From NCBI RefSeq assembly GCF_965263005.1, contig NZ_OZ253579.1:3100001-3164000 (forward strand): DNA of 64,000 nucleotides. Direction: 5' to 3'. How positions within the stretch are numbered: the first letter of the stretch is position 1; each line of letters starts with the position of its first letter. This stretch comes from Rariloculus sp965263005. GTDB taxonomy: Bacteria > Pseudomonadota > Gammaproteobacteria > Steroidobacterales > Rariloculaceae. Shown here piece by piece: positions 26,265 to 35,670 of this stretch. The notes beneath the pieces are model-generated. The model saw nothing but the letters and a program-made list of their open reading frames with translations. It was not told the origin of the DNA and did no database searches. A program made the position numbers and the translations under genes.

Positions 26265-26358
26265 CGCCCAGGGCCGCGAAACCTCTCGGCGCTTCCCGGC
26301 AACGCGTATCATGGCGTCGCGCGGCGGACGCCGAACCTTGCCTGGCAGGTACCCCCCA

Positions 26359-27219
26359 ATGCAGACAGCAGCGTTGACCGCACTTGCAATGATCGCTTTG
26401 GCCGCGAACTCGCTGCTGTGCCGCTGGGCGCTAACCGAAGGCATGATCGACCCGGCAAGCTTCGCAAGCTTCCGGGTGGTGTCGGCCGCCGTTGTGCTCG
26501 CGTTTCTCGTCAAACGCAAAGCTCGCGGGGGAACGGCCGGCGCTCCACGGGAATCGAGAGACTTCATGGCGGCAGCTGCGCTCGCCGTTTCTATGCTCCT
26601 GTTTTCGTTCGCCCACGTCACGATCGAAGCCGGCAGCGGCGCGCTGATCGTGTTTGGCGCCGCTCAGCTCACGATGTTCGCGATGGCGCTCCGCAACGGG
26701 CCGCCGTTTCGGGCCGCACCCTGGGTTGGCTTCGCGCTCGCGCTAGCGGGTTTGATTTATCTGTTGTCGCCCGGCAGCACGGCGCCGCCGTTATTCGGCG
26801 GAATACTGATGGCGGTGGCCGGCATCGGCTGGGGAGTCCATTCGCTTCGCGGCAGTGGTTCGGACCGCGCGCTCGAGTCGACGAGCCGCAACTTCGTGCT
26901 TGCCGTACCGCCCGTCCTGGCGATTCACGTCGCCGTCGCGAGCAGCACGCTTCTTACCCTGACGGGCGTCCTCGCCGCCGTTTGTGCAGGCGCGCTCGCG
27001 TCGGCGGGCGGCTATGCCATTTGGTATGCGGCGCTTCGCAAGCTCAAGGCCGCGCCGGCGGCAACGGTGCAGCTTTCCGTACCGCTGATCGCGGTGCTCG
27101 GCGGCGTCGTGTTGCTCGCCGAAGAACTGACCGTGCGCCTGATGGTCTCGTCGCTCGTCATTCTCGGCGGCATCGTGCTCGCGATGGTCCAGCCGCCGCG
27201 GCAGTTCAAAGATACCTGA
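26359..27219 (+). CDS. EamA/DMT-superfamily transporter
   Basis: 286 residues with about ten hydrophobic segments in two EamA-like halves (LTALAMIALAANSLLCRWAL...; APWVGFALALAGLIYLLSPG; ALASAGGYAIWYAALRKLKAAPAATVQLSVPLIAVLGGVVLLAEEL). The last signature P-L-I-A-x-x-G-x-x-x-L-x-E is typical of DMT exporters. Start at the ATG at 26359, where the first TM begins. The gene converges on pntB with a 14-bp overlap of the 3' ends. Substrate unknown. Confidence 0.85.
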   Translation: MQTAALTALAMIALAANSLLCRWALTEGMIDPASFASFRVVSAAVVLAFLVKRKARGGTAGAPRESRDFMAAAALAVSMLLFSFAHVTIEAGSGALIVFGAAQLTMFAMALRNGPPFRAAPWVGFALALAGLIYLLSPGSTAPPLFGGILMAVAGIGWGVHSLRGSGSDRALESTSRNFVLAVPPVLAIHVAVASSTLLTLTGVLAAVCAGALASAGGYAIWYAALRKLKAAPAATVQLSVPLIAVLGGVVLLAEELTVRLMVSSLVILGGIVLAMVQPPRQFKDT

Positions 27220-28594
27220 GCACTTCGCTCAGGCTCTCGCGCGCATCGCCGAACAGCATGCGCGTGTTGTCCTTGAAGAACAGCGGGTTTTGCACGCCCG
27301 CGTAGCCGGTCGCCATGCTTCTCTTGAGCACGAATGTGGTCTTGCCCTTCCAGACTTCCAGGACAGGCATGCCCGCGATCGGGCTGTCGGGTTCTTCCTG
27401 CGCCGAAGGGTTGACGATGTCGTTTGCACCGATGACGATCGAGACATCGATGTCGGCAAAGTCGTCGTTGATCTCGTCCATCTCGAACACAATGTCGTAG
27501 GGCAAGTTCGCCTCGGCGAGCAGGACGTTCATGTGGCCCGGCATGCGTCCAGCGACGGGATGGATTCCGAAGCGCACGTTAACGCCCTTGTCCTTCAGTT
27601 GCTTGGTCAGTTCGTACACGGTGTGCTGCGCTTGAGCCACGGCCATGCCGTAACCGGGCACGATCATGACTTCCTTCGCCCCGGCGAGCAGCCGCGCCGC
27701 TTCCGGTGCTTCGATCTGATCGATCTCACCGTCCTCGGCCGCTGCGGCCACCGCGCCCGTCGCTGTCCCGAAGCCGCCGGCGATGACGGCGAGGAACCTG
27801 CGGTTCATCGCGCGGCACATGATGTAGCTCAGTATCGCGCCGCTCGACCCGACCAGCGCGCCGGTGACGATCAGCAGGTCATTGCTCAACATGAAGCCGG
27901 TCGCAGCCGCCGCCCAGCCCGAATAGCTATTGAGCATCGATATCACGACCGGCATATCCGCACCGCCGATGGCCATGACCATGTGGACGCCAAACAGCAG
28001 AGCAATCGCGCTCATGACAATGAGCGGCGTGAGGCCGCCGCCGGCCGCGGACTGTTCGACGAATTCGACGGCGAGCCAGATCGTCGCGAGCAGCAGACCG
28101 AGATTGAGCCAATGACGGGCCGGCAGCGCGAGCGGCTTGCTCGTGACCTTGCCGCTGAGCTTGCCGAACGCGATGACGGAGCCCGAAAAGGTCACTGCGC
28201 CGATCAGAATCCCGAGATAGACCTCGATGTCGTGAATCGTGTGCTCGACCCCCGTGAACTGGACGTTTGGGTCCATGAAGTTCGCGAACCCGACAAGCAT
28301 CGCGGCAAGACCGACGAGGCTGTGCAGGATCGCGACGAGTTCCGGCATCTGCGTCATCTGCACGCGCCTGGCCAGAAGCAGACCGATGAGCGCGCCGATG
28401 ACGAGCCCGCCGATCAACAGGCCGTAGTTGGCGGTGACGCCACCGAACAAGGTCGCAAGCAGCGCGATGCTCATGCCGACGATGCCGTAGACATTGCCGC
28501 GCCGCGCCGTTTCGGGGTGACTCAAGCCCCCCAGCGCAAGGATGAACAGAATACTGGCGCCGATGTAGGAGACTGTTACGATTCCTGCTGGCAT
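27206..28594 (-). CDS. pntB: NAD(P) transhydrogenase subunit beta
   Basis: 462 residues, the same length as E. coli PntB. Nine or so TM segments occupy residues 1-270 and a Rossmann-like NADP domain the rest (VMIVPGYGMAVAQAQHTVYEL; GRMPGHMNVLLAEANLPYDIV; DVSIVIGANDIVNPSAQEEP). Subunit beta forms half of the proton channel and binds NADP(H) in the inner membrane enzyme that makes NADPH at the expense of the proton gradient. Start ATG at 28594 fits the TM start; pntA ends 11 bases upstream. Confidence 0.95.
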   Translation of the reverse strand: MPAGIVTVSYIGASILFILALGGLSHPETARRGNVYGIVGMSIALLATLFGGVTANYGLLIGGLVIGALIGLLLARRVQMTQMPELVAILHSLVGLAAMLVGFANFMDPNVQFTGVEHTIHDIEVYLGILIGAVTFSGSVIAFGKLSGKVTSKPLALPARHWLNLGLLLATIWLAVEFVEQSAAGGGLTPLIVMSAIALLFGVHMVMAIGGADMPVVISMLNSYSGWAAAATGFMLSNDLLIVTGALVGSSGAILSYIMCRAMNRRFLAVIAGGFGTATGAVAAAAEDGEIDQIEAPEAARLLAGAKEVMIVPGYGMAVAQAQHTVYELTKQLKDKGVNVRFGIHPVAGRMPGHMNVLLAEANLPYDIVFEMDEINDDFADIDVSIVIGANDIVNPSAQEEPDSPIAGMPVLEVWKGKTTFVLKRSMATGYAGVQNPLFFKDNTRMLFGDARESLSEVLRYL

Positions 28595-28604
28595 CGGTGG
28601 CCTC

Positions 28605-30161
28605 CTACCTGCGGAACATCGCGAGCATGCGGCGCGTGACGGCGAAGCCACCCGCGATGTTGATGCTCGTGATCAGTATCGTGAACCCCGCAAGCCAGGC
28701 GATCCACGCGACGTCGGAGCTGACCTGCAGCAGCGCGCCGATGATGATGATGCTCGATATCGCGTTCGTCACGCTTATGAGCGGCGTGTGCAGCGCCGGC
28801 GTCACGTTCCAAACGACCATGTAACCGACGAAGCAGGCGAGGACGAACACCGTAACGTGCGCCATGAACGAAGGCGGCGACACGGCGCCGAGGCCGAGTA
28901 GTCCGAGACCGCCCAGGCCGAAAAAGACGAGCGGCGCAAGCCATCCCGGCGCTCGTTTCGTCGCGGCAGGCACGGGCGCGGTTGCCGCCGCGGCGGCCGG
29001 CGGCGGTACGGCCGTGAGCTTCGGCGCGGGCGGCGGCCACGTAATTTCTCCGTCCTTGACGACCGTCGCGCCACGGATGACCTCGTCATCCATGTCGACG
29101 ACGAGTTCGCCGGACTTCTGCGGGCATAAGTCGGCGAGCAGATGCCTCAAATTCGTCGCGTAGAGCTGACTCGACGTCGAGGCCAGGCGGCTCGGCAGAT
29201 CCGTGTAGCCGATGATCGTAATCCCGTGATGCGTGACGAGCGCGTCCGGCTCGGTCAGCGCGCAGTTGCCGCCCTGCTCCGCCGCGAGATCCACGATCAC
29301 GCCGCCAGGCTTCATCGCTTCGACCATGTCGGCCGTGATGAGCTCGGGCGCCGGCCTGCCGGGGATCAGCGCGGTAGTGATGATGATGTCGACCTCTTTC
29401 GCCTGCTGCCTGAAGAGCGCCATCTCCGCTTCGATGAACTCCTTGCTCATGACCTTCGCGTAGCCGCCGGCGCCGCTGCCGTCCTCCTCGAAATCGAGCA
29501 TGAGGAATTCGGCGTCCATGCTCTCCACTTGCTCCTTGACCTCGGGCCGGGTATCGAATGCGCGGACGATCGCTCCCATGCCCTTGGCCGTGCCCATGGC
29601 CGAAAGGCCCGCGACGCCGGCGCCGATGACGAGCACTTTGGCCGGCGGGACTTTTCCTGCCGCCGTAATCTGCCCCATGAAGAAGCGGTCGAAGTTGCCG
29701 GCTGCCTCGACGACGGCCCGGTAACCCGCGATGTTCGCCATCGAGCTCAGTGCGTCGAGCTTCTGGGCCCGGGAAATCCGTGGAATGGCGTCCATCGATA
29801 GCGCCGTCACTCGCTTCTCGGCGAGCCGGTTCAACAGATCGGGGTTCTGCCCGGGCCAGAGAAACGAGACCAGGAACTGGCCTTCGTGCAGCAGATCGAA
29901 CTCGTCGCGCCCGGATTCGGCGTCGGTTTCGGGCGCGCGTACCTTGAGGACGATGTCGCTGTTCGACCAAAGCTCATCCGCGTCGTCAACGACGGTCGCG
30001 CCGGCATCTCGATAGGCTTGGTCGGTGAAGCTCGCTCCGGCCCCGGCACCGGCTTCGACGGCAACCTCGAAGCCGAGATCCTTAAGCTGCGTCACGACGT
30101 CCGGCGTCGTCGCAACCCGCTTCTCGCCTGTATGAATCTCTCTGGGAACGCCTATTTGCAT
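28605..30161 (-). CDS. pntA: NAD(P) transhydrogenase subunit alpha
   Basis: 518 residues. An alanine-dehydrogenase-like NAD-binding domain (MQIGVPREIHTGEKRVATTP; KVLVIGAGVAGLSAMGTAKGMGA; VIVDLAAEQGGNCA) is joined by a proline/alanine-rich linker (about 385-410) to four TM segments, as in the full-length E. coli form; in some bacteria this part is split into pntAA and pntAB. The ATG at 30161 with GGTGGAAAG in front is preferred over the one 12 bases upstream. Confidence 0.95.
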   Translation of the reverse strand: MQIGVPREIHTGEKRVATTPDVVTQLKDLGFEVAVEAGAGAGASFTDQAYRDAGATVVDDADELWSNSDIVLKVRAPETDAESGRDEFDLLHEGQFLVSFLWPGQNPDLLNRLAEKRVTALSMDAIPRISRAQKLDALSSMANIAGYRAVVEAAGNFDRFFMGQITAAGKVPPAKVLVIGAGVAGLSAMGTAKGMGAIVRAFDTRPEVKEQVESMDAEFLMLDFEEDGSGAGGYAKVMSKEFIEAEMALFRQQAKEVDIIITTALIPGRPAPELITADMVEAMKPGGVIVDLAAEQGGNCALTEPDALVTHHGITIIGYTDLPSRLASTSSQLYATNLRHLLADLCPQKSGELVVDMDDEVIRGATVVKDGEITWPPPAPKLTAVPPPAAAAATAPVPAATKRAPGWLAPLVFFGLGGLGLLGLGAVSPPSFMAHVTVFVLACFVGYMVVWNVTPALHTPLISVTNAISSIIIIGALLQVSSDVAWIAWLAGFTILITSINIAGGFAVTRRMLAMFRR

Positions 30162-30268
30162 CTTTCCACCCATCGACCCGACCTGGCCGCGGGCCTCGGG
30201 TTCACGGACAATTTCGGGGTCGGATTATAGTGGGCTGGCCGGAAACATCACCCTCTGCGACGGCCGTC

Positions 30269-30303
30269 GCAGCCCGTGGCAAACGTCCCGGCGCATTCGA
30301 CCT
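30269..30303 (-). repeat. End fragment of the dispersed inverted-end repeat
   Basis: GCAGCCCGTGGCAAACGTCCC followed by GCATTCGACC matches the reverse complement of the right end of the repeat at 45818-45983. The rest of the element is missing here. It lies between pntA and the exporter gene. Confidence 0.5.
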
Positions 30304-30343
30304 GCGAGGCGCGCGGGCGTCCCGGCGTGGTACGGCGGGTGGG

Positions 30344-31597
30344 TCATGACAGCGGCTCGGTTCCTTCGACGGGGCTTGGCGGCACCGACCACGTCACCAG
30401 ATTGGCGATAATCGATGCACCCGCCATCACAGCAACCATCGGCAACAGAGTTCCGTCGTTGAGTTCGCTCGTCACGGCGCCAAGCACCCCGCCAAGCCCG
30501 AAACTCAAGGTGGTATGGACCGAGGAGGCACTGCCGGCTAGCTCGCGGAAGAAGCTCATGTAGCGCGCCGAGCCGCTCGGCCCGACGAGTCCGAGCGTCG
30601 ACATCGTGACGACCATGAGCGGCACGAAGACCCACAGCGACGCCAGCCCGGCCGCGGTGGCGGCGAGCATGAGCAACACCGCCACGATCTGGATCCTGAG
30701 GCCCGCGCGGAAATAGCGGCCGGCGTTGTTGCTCGTGAGCCGCCTCATGCTGAACAAATTCGTCGCCATGAAGCCGACGACGCTGAGCCCGAAGAATATC
30801 GGGAACCGGGACGGCGAAATGTCGAAGTACTCCAGATAGACGAACGACGCGTTCGTCACGAAGACCATCAGCACGCTGATCGACAGCCCCATCGCAAAGG
30901 CATAGCGGATCGGCAAAAACCGTCCGTCGACGCGCCGAACGACGACGTTCGCGCACTGCGCGTAAATCGATGTCACCGACAACGCACCCCATCGGCCCTT
31001 GTGTGTCTCCGGGACGATGAAGGCATAGAGCACCAGCAATCCGAGCGCGTACGCTGCCTTGAGAAGGAAGATCGACTGCCAGCCAAGCGGCAATAGCTGT
31101 GCGCCGAGCACGGGCGCGACAAGCGGCGCGACGAGTACGATCATCATCATCGTTGCAAACCGCCGGCCGAGCTCATCGACGGGATAGATGTCGCGCACCG
31201 ACGCCATGCAGATAACGGTCGAGAAACCGCCGCCAATGGCCTGAAAGAACCGCAGCACGAGTGCCTGCTCGACTGTGTTGACGAGCGCCAGCGCGAGAGT
31301 AGTCGCGATGTAGACCGTCAAACCGATGTAACAGATGCGTTTGCGGCCGATTTGATCCGAAAACGCACCGCCAAACAGTTGGCCGAACGCGTTTCCGATC
31401 AGGTAAACGCTCAAAGTGTGGTTGACCCTGACGACACTGACGCCGAAGTCCTCGGCCATCGCCGGTATCGCCGGCAGATAGGCGTCCATGCTCAACGGTC
31501 CGAGCGCGACCAGCGCGCCGAAGAACGCGATCAGATAGCGCGGAACTGACGTGCCCCACATGTCGACTCCACCCGACAAGCGAGAGTCCAAGTTCAT
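30344..31597 (-). CDS. MFS drug exporter of the Bcr/CflA type
   Basis: 417 residues, twelve TM segments. ALGPLSMDAYLPAIPAMAEDFGVS at TM1 and GQLFGGAFSDQIGRKRICYIGL (the MFS motif A loop) are hallmarks of the DHA1/Bcr-CflA drug:H+ antiporters. Likely exports a hydrophobic compound, not further defined. ATG at 31597 gives a 12-residue extension before the usual start; 31561 is the alternative. The gap downstream to 31886 holds no gene. Confidence 0.88.
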   Translation of the reverse strand: MNLDSRLSGGVDMWGTSVPRYLIAFFGALVALGPLSMDAYLPAIPAMAEDFGVSVVRVNHTLSVYLIGNAFGQLFGGAFSDQIGRKRICYIGLTVYIATTLALALVNTVEQALVLRFFQAIGGGFSTVICMASVRDIYPVDELGRRFATMMMIVLVAPLVAPVLGAQLLPLGWQSIFLLKAAYALGLLVLYAFIVPETHKGRWGALSVTSIYAQCANVVVRRVDGRFLPIRYAFAMGLSISVLMVFVTNASFVYLEYFDISPSRFPIFFGLSVVGFMATNLFSMRRLTSNNAGRYFRAGLRIQIVAVLLMLAATAAGLASLWVFVPLMVVTMSTLGLVGPSGSARYMSFFRELAGSASSVHTTLSFGLGGVLGAVTSELNDGTLLPMVAVMAGASIIANLVTWSVPPSPVEGTEPLS

Positions 31598-31886
31598 TGC
31601 GGGGTCCCCATTTATCGGTCCGCGAAGTCAGCGAATTTCCGGCGCGTGCGCAGGATAGTCGTTTCGCTCCCGTAGTACACGTCGGCTGGCGGACCAACCG
31701 ATACAAGATCAGCACGTAAAGAAGCAGCAGGACGATGCTGACGCTGCGCCGCAATACGGCGGGATTGCGTTCGAGCAAGGGCGGCGGCGTGCTCGTACAT
31801 GTAGGGTTTTTCCTCGACATGCCTGTCCCTGCCGAGCTACATTAGCAATGTCTGGCGATCCTAGCCGTAGCGAGGATTGAGGAGAC

Positions 31887-34295
31887 GTGCTTCGAGCAAC
31901 CGACGGTAGCGCAGCGACTATCCATAATCGGCGCACGCGTTGCGTAATCAACCCCGCGACATTGACGTTCGTGGTCGCCGGGTTCGCACTCAGTGCCTGT
32001 GAGCCTTCCCACCAGGATCTGGTGGCCGAGCACGGTGCGACGGTGTCGGGATTCTGTGTCGAATGTCATAACGACATCGACCGTACCGCCGAGCTGACGT
32101 TCGAGTCGCTCGACCTGTCCAATGCGGCCGCGCAAGCCGACGTTTTGGAAAAGGTCGTGCGCAAACTTCGCACCGGCACCATGCCGCCTTCCGACCAGCC
32201 TCAGCCGAGCGCTCGGGACCGTAGCGCCCTGGCGTCGTGGTTGGAAACCTCGCTCGACGACGCGGCAGCCGCAAATCCGAACCCGGGTCGCACCGAGACC
32301 TTGCGGCGTCTCAATCGCACCGAGTACCAGAACGCCATCAGGGACCTTCTGGCGCTCGACATCGACGCCACCGCGCTCCTGCCCCCGGATGAGAGCGGCT
32401 ACGGCTTCGACAATGTCAACGTCGGCGACCTCTCCCCGGCGCTGCTTGACCGATACATCTCCGCGGCGCAGAAGATCAGCCGGCTGGCGGTTGGCAGCAC
32501 ACAAACGTCGCTGCAGAGCGATGTCATTCGCGTGCCACCTGACGCCACGCAGGAAGAGCATGTGGCGAGCCTGCCGATCGGTACGCGTGGCGGGCTGTCG
32601 ACCTCGTACACCTTCGTGCAGGACGGCGAGTACGACATTCAGATCCTGCTCGCGCGCAACCGGAACGGGAACATCGGCGGGCTGAGGGACGAGACCGTGC
32701 ACACGGTGCAATTGCTCCTCGACCGGATGCCCGCCGCGACGTTCACGGTCGAGCTGCCCGAAGGCGGCGACGACACACTCGCCGACAGCCATTTGACGAT
32801 TCGGGTGCCGGTGACGGCCGGTCCGCACGAGTTGGGAGCCACATTTCTCAAAAACGCCTCATCGCTGCTTGAAACCGAGCGTCAGCCCCTGCAGTCGCAC
32901 TTCAACGAACAGCGTCATCCGCGACTGACGCCGGCCATCTACCAGGTCGCCATTACGGGCCCGTATGCGCCGCAGGGCGCCGGCGACACGCCGAGCCGCC
33001 GCCGGCTCTTCGTCTGCACGCCGACCGAGCCCGGCGAAATTGAGGTGGAGGAAGCGTGCGCCGAAGCGATTCTCTCTACGCTCATGCGCCGCGCCTATCG
33101 TCGGCCGATCTCCGCCACGGATGTCGGCGGGCCGATGGCCTTCTTCAGGGAGGGGCGGACTGGCGGAGATTTTGACGCGGGCATCGGGGCCGCGCTGACC
33201 TCCGTGCTGGCAAACCCCGAATTCCTGTTCCGCGTGGAGCTTGACCCGGACCAGGCGAGGCCCGGCACCGCCTATCGCATCTCCGATCTCGAACTGGCCT
33301 CGCGTCTGTCATTCTTTCTGTGGAGCAGCATCCCCGACGATGAGTTGCTCGATGCGGCCATCCGCGGCGAGCTCAGCCGGCCCGGCGAGCTTGAGCGGCA
33401 GGCCCGCAGAATGCTCGCCGATCCCCGGTCGAACAATCTGGCAAGCAACTTCGCCGGACAGTGGCTCCTGCTTCGTAATCTCGAATCGGTCAGTCCGGAC
33501 CCGCGTCTGTATCCGGACTTCGACGACAACCTGCGCCAGGCGTTCCGGCAAGAGACGGAGCTGTTCTTCGACAGCGTGCTGCGCGAAGACCGCAGCGTGC
33601 TTGACCTGCTGAACGCGGACTACACCTTTCTCAACGGGCGCCTCGCGAAGCACTACCAAATTCCCGGTGTCTATGGCAGCCGCTTCCGGCGCGTGGCGCT
33701 CGGACAAGACAGCAAGCGTGGCGGATTGCTGCGGCAGGGGAGCATCCTGGCAGTCACCTCCTATGCGACGCGAACCTCGCCGGTCATCCGCGGAAAGTGG
33801 GTGCTCGACAACCTGTACGGCGCTCCACCACCGCCGCCCCCCGCGAACGTGCCGGTACTCGAGGAGAATTCGGTCAGGGCCGGGCTCCCGATGCGCGAGA
33901 GGTTGAGCGAGCACCGCAACAATACGGCATGCGCTGGCTGTCACAATATGATCGACCCGGTCGGGTTCGCGTTGGAGAATTTCGATGCCGTGGGGCGCTG
34001 GCGGGATCATGCGGCTGACAGTGGGCCGATGGACGCGTCCGGGGCACTGCCCGGGATTGGCGAATTTGACGGTGTGGATGGCCTCGAGGCAGCGTTGTTG
34101 AGCCGTCCGGATCTGTTCGCGGGACGGGTGACTGAAAACTTGCTGACTTTCGCGCTCGGACGGGGCGTCGATTACTACGATGCACCGGCGATTCGGAAGA
34201 TTCTTCGCGATACCGAATCGGATGAATACCGCTTCTCGTCGCTGATCCTGGGGATAGTCACGAGCGTACCGTTTCAGATGAGGAATTCGACATGA
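31887..34295 (+). CDS. DUF1587/1592/1588/1585-type heme lipoprotein (second copy)
   Basis: 802 residues from a GTG at 31887 with AGGAG six bases upstream. A lipoprotein signal ending in ALSAC precedes a heme motif CVECH, then RLNRTEYQNAIRDLLAL, LASRLSFFLWSSIPDDELLDAAIRGEL, SYATRTSPVIRGKWVLDNLYG and FALGRGVDYYDAPAIRKIL, the same module order as in the protein at 22741-25140, which is a diverged paralogue. Overlaps the DUF1552 gene by four bases (ATGA), so the two products are made together. Periplasmic or surface-exposed; function not established. Confidence 0.87.
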   Translation: MLRATDGSAATIHNRRTRCVINPATLTFVVAGFALSACEPSHQDLVAEHGATVSGFCVECHNDIDRTAELTFESLDLSNAAAQADVLEKVVRKLRTGTMPPSDQPQPSARDRSALASWLETSLDDAAAANPNPGRTETLRRLNRTEYQNAIRDLLALDIDATALLPPDESGYGFDNVNVGDLSPALLDRYISAAQKISRLAVGSTQTSLQSDVIRVPPDATQEEHVASLPIGTRGGLSTSYTFVQDGEYDIQILLARNRNGNIGGLRDETVHTVQLLLDRMPAATFTVELPEGGDDTLADSHLTIRVPVTAGPHELGATFLKNASSLLETERQPLQSHFNEQRHPRLTPAIYQVAITGPYAPQGAGDTPSRRRLFVCTPTEPGEIEVEEACAEAILSTLMRRAYRRPISATDVGGPMAFFREGRTGGDFDAGIGAALTSVLANPEFLFRVELDPDQARPGTAYRISDLELASRLSFFLWSSIPDDELLDAAIRGELSRPGELERQARRMLADPRSNNLASNFAGQWLLLRNLESVSPDPRLYPDFDDNLRQAFRQETELFFDSVLREDRSVLDLLNADYTFLNGRLAKHYQIPGVYGSRFRRVALGQDSKRGGLLRQGSILAVTSYATRTSPVIRGKWVLDNLYGAPPPPPPANVPVLEENSVRAGLPMRERLSEHRNNTACAGCHNMIDPVGFALENFDAVGRWRDHAADSGPMDASGALPGIGEFDGVDGLEAALLSRPDLFAGRVTENLLTFALGRGVDYYDAPAIRKILRDTESDEYRFSSLILGIVTSVPFQMRNST

Positions 34296-35635
34296 TCATT
34301 ATGAAGAAGGCGCTCTCGCGGCGGACGGTCCTGAAGGGTGTGCAGGGCATGCTGGCGCTGCCGCTGCTTGACGCGATGATTCCGGCGATGACCGCCCTGG
34401 CGCAGACACCGGCCAGGCCGGTGCGCAGGCTCGGCTTCGTGTTCATCCCGATGGGGTGTGACCAGGCCCGCTGGACACCGGAGGGCAAGGGCGCGCTCGA
34501 CAAGTTGTCACCCATTCTCGCCCCGCTCGAGCCGGTCAAGGATCAACTGACGGTCATCACCAACATGGAGTTGCAGAACTCCTATCCGGGCACACACGAC
34601 ACGTCGAACTCCGGATTCCTGAGCGCGGCCTACGCCAAACATACGGAGAGCTCCGACTACCATCTGGCCACAACCGTCGACCAGATCGCGGCGAAACAGA
34701 TAGGTCAGGAAACGCAGCTGCCGTCGCTCGAGCTGTCGATGGACCTGAACCCGCTCGCCGGGGTGTGCAATAACGGCTATGCCTGCGTCTACCAGAATTG
34801 CCTTTCCTGGTCTTCACCAACGACGCCGCTGCCCTCAGAAGCGCATCCGCGCATGGTGTTCGAGCGCCTCTTCGGCGAGGGCGGAAGCCTCGAAGAGCGC
34901 CAGGCGGCACTCAGGAGCCGGGCCAGCCTGCTCGATTCGTTCAACGACGGCATCACAAGCCTCAAGGGGGCGTTGGGGACCGCCGACCGCGCCCGTGTCG
35001 ACCAGTATCTCGACAGCATCCGGGAGGTCGAGCGCCGGATAGAGCGTGCCGAAGCCGCGGCCGCGGACAATTCCATGCCCGATCTGGAACGTCCGGTCGG
35101 GGTCCCGCAGGCGTTCGGCGACCACGCAGAGCTTATGTTCGACCTGCAGCTTCTGGCGTTTCAGGCGGATATCACGAGGGTCGTCACCTTCCAGCTCACG
35201 CGCGAACTCACGAATCGCACCTATCCGGAAATCGGCGTGCCCGACCCGCACCATCCCATCAGTCACCACGGCAACGATCCGGAAAAGCTCTCGAAGCTTG
35301 CCAGGATCAATACGTACCATGTGTTGCTGTTCTCCGACTTCCTGCAGAAGCTGAAGGCGACGCCCGAGGGTGACGGCACGTTGCTCGACAACACGGTCTA
35401 CATGTATGGCAGCGGGATCGGCAACTCCAGTCTGCACGACCACGTGAACCTGCCGATTCTGGTTGCCGGCGGCGCCGGGACCGGCATGAAGGGTGGGCAG
35501 CACATCAGATACGAGAATGGCAGGTCGCTGGGGAACCTCCACCTCACGCTGCTGGACCGGGTGGGTGTCCATCTGGATAGATTCGGCGACAGCGACGGCA
35601 AGGTCGACGACCTCTTTGATTCGGTAGCCGTTTAG
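34292..35635 (+). CDS. DUF1552 protein with Tat signal
   Basis: 447 residues. The Tat-type signal LSRRTVLKGVQGMLALPLLDAM is followed by a sulfatase-like fold typical of DUF1552 (RLGFVFIPMGCDQARWTPEG; ELQNSYPGTHDTSNSGFLSA; ELTNRTYPEIGVPDPHHPISHHGND; HDHVNLPILVAGGAG). DUF1552 is nearly always paired with a DUF1592 heme protein, and the overlap with the preceding gene supports a complex or joint pathway. Activity unknown. Confidence 0.88.
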   Translation: MIIMKKALSRRTVLKGVQGMLALPLLDAMIPAMTALAQTPARPVRRLGFVFIPMGCDQARWTPEGKGALDKLSPILAPLEPVKDQLTVITNMELQNSYPGTHDTSNSGFLSAAYAKHTESSDYHLATTVDQIAAKQIGQETQLPSLELSMDLNPLAGVCNNGYACVYQNCLSWSSPTTPLPSEAHPRMVFERLFGEGGSLEERQAALRSRASLLDSFNDGITSLKGALGTADRARVDQYLDSIREVERRIERAEAAAADNSMPDLERPVGVPQAFGDHAELMFDLQLLAFQADITRVVTFQLTRELTNRTYPEIGVPDPHHPISHHGNDPEKLSKLARINTYHVLLFSDFLQKLKATPEGDGTLLDNTVYMYGSGIGNSSLHDHVNLPILVAGGAGTGMKGGQHIRYENGRSLGNLHLTLLDRVGVHLDRFGDSDGKVDDLFDSVAV

Positions 35636-35670
35636 CACAGTTTGCCCGGATCGGTCAGGAGAGACGAACG

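Noticed and set aside
27290..28639. A 449-codon plus-strand frame opposite pntB
   Set aside because: Its translation is rich in Asp/Arg/His without any motif, and the opposite strand encodes a full-length PntB; it is a GC-rich shadow. The same applies to the long plus-strand frames across mutL, miaA, nnrD and recQ.
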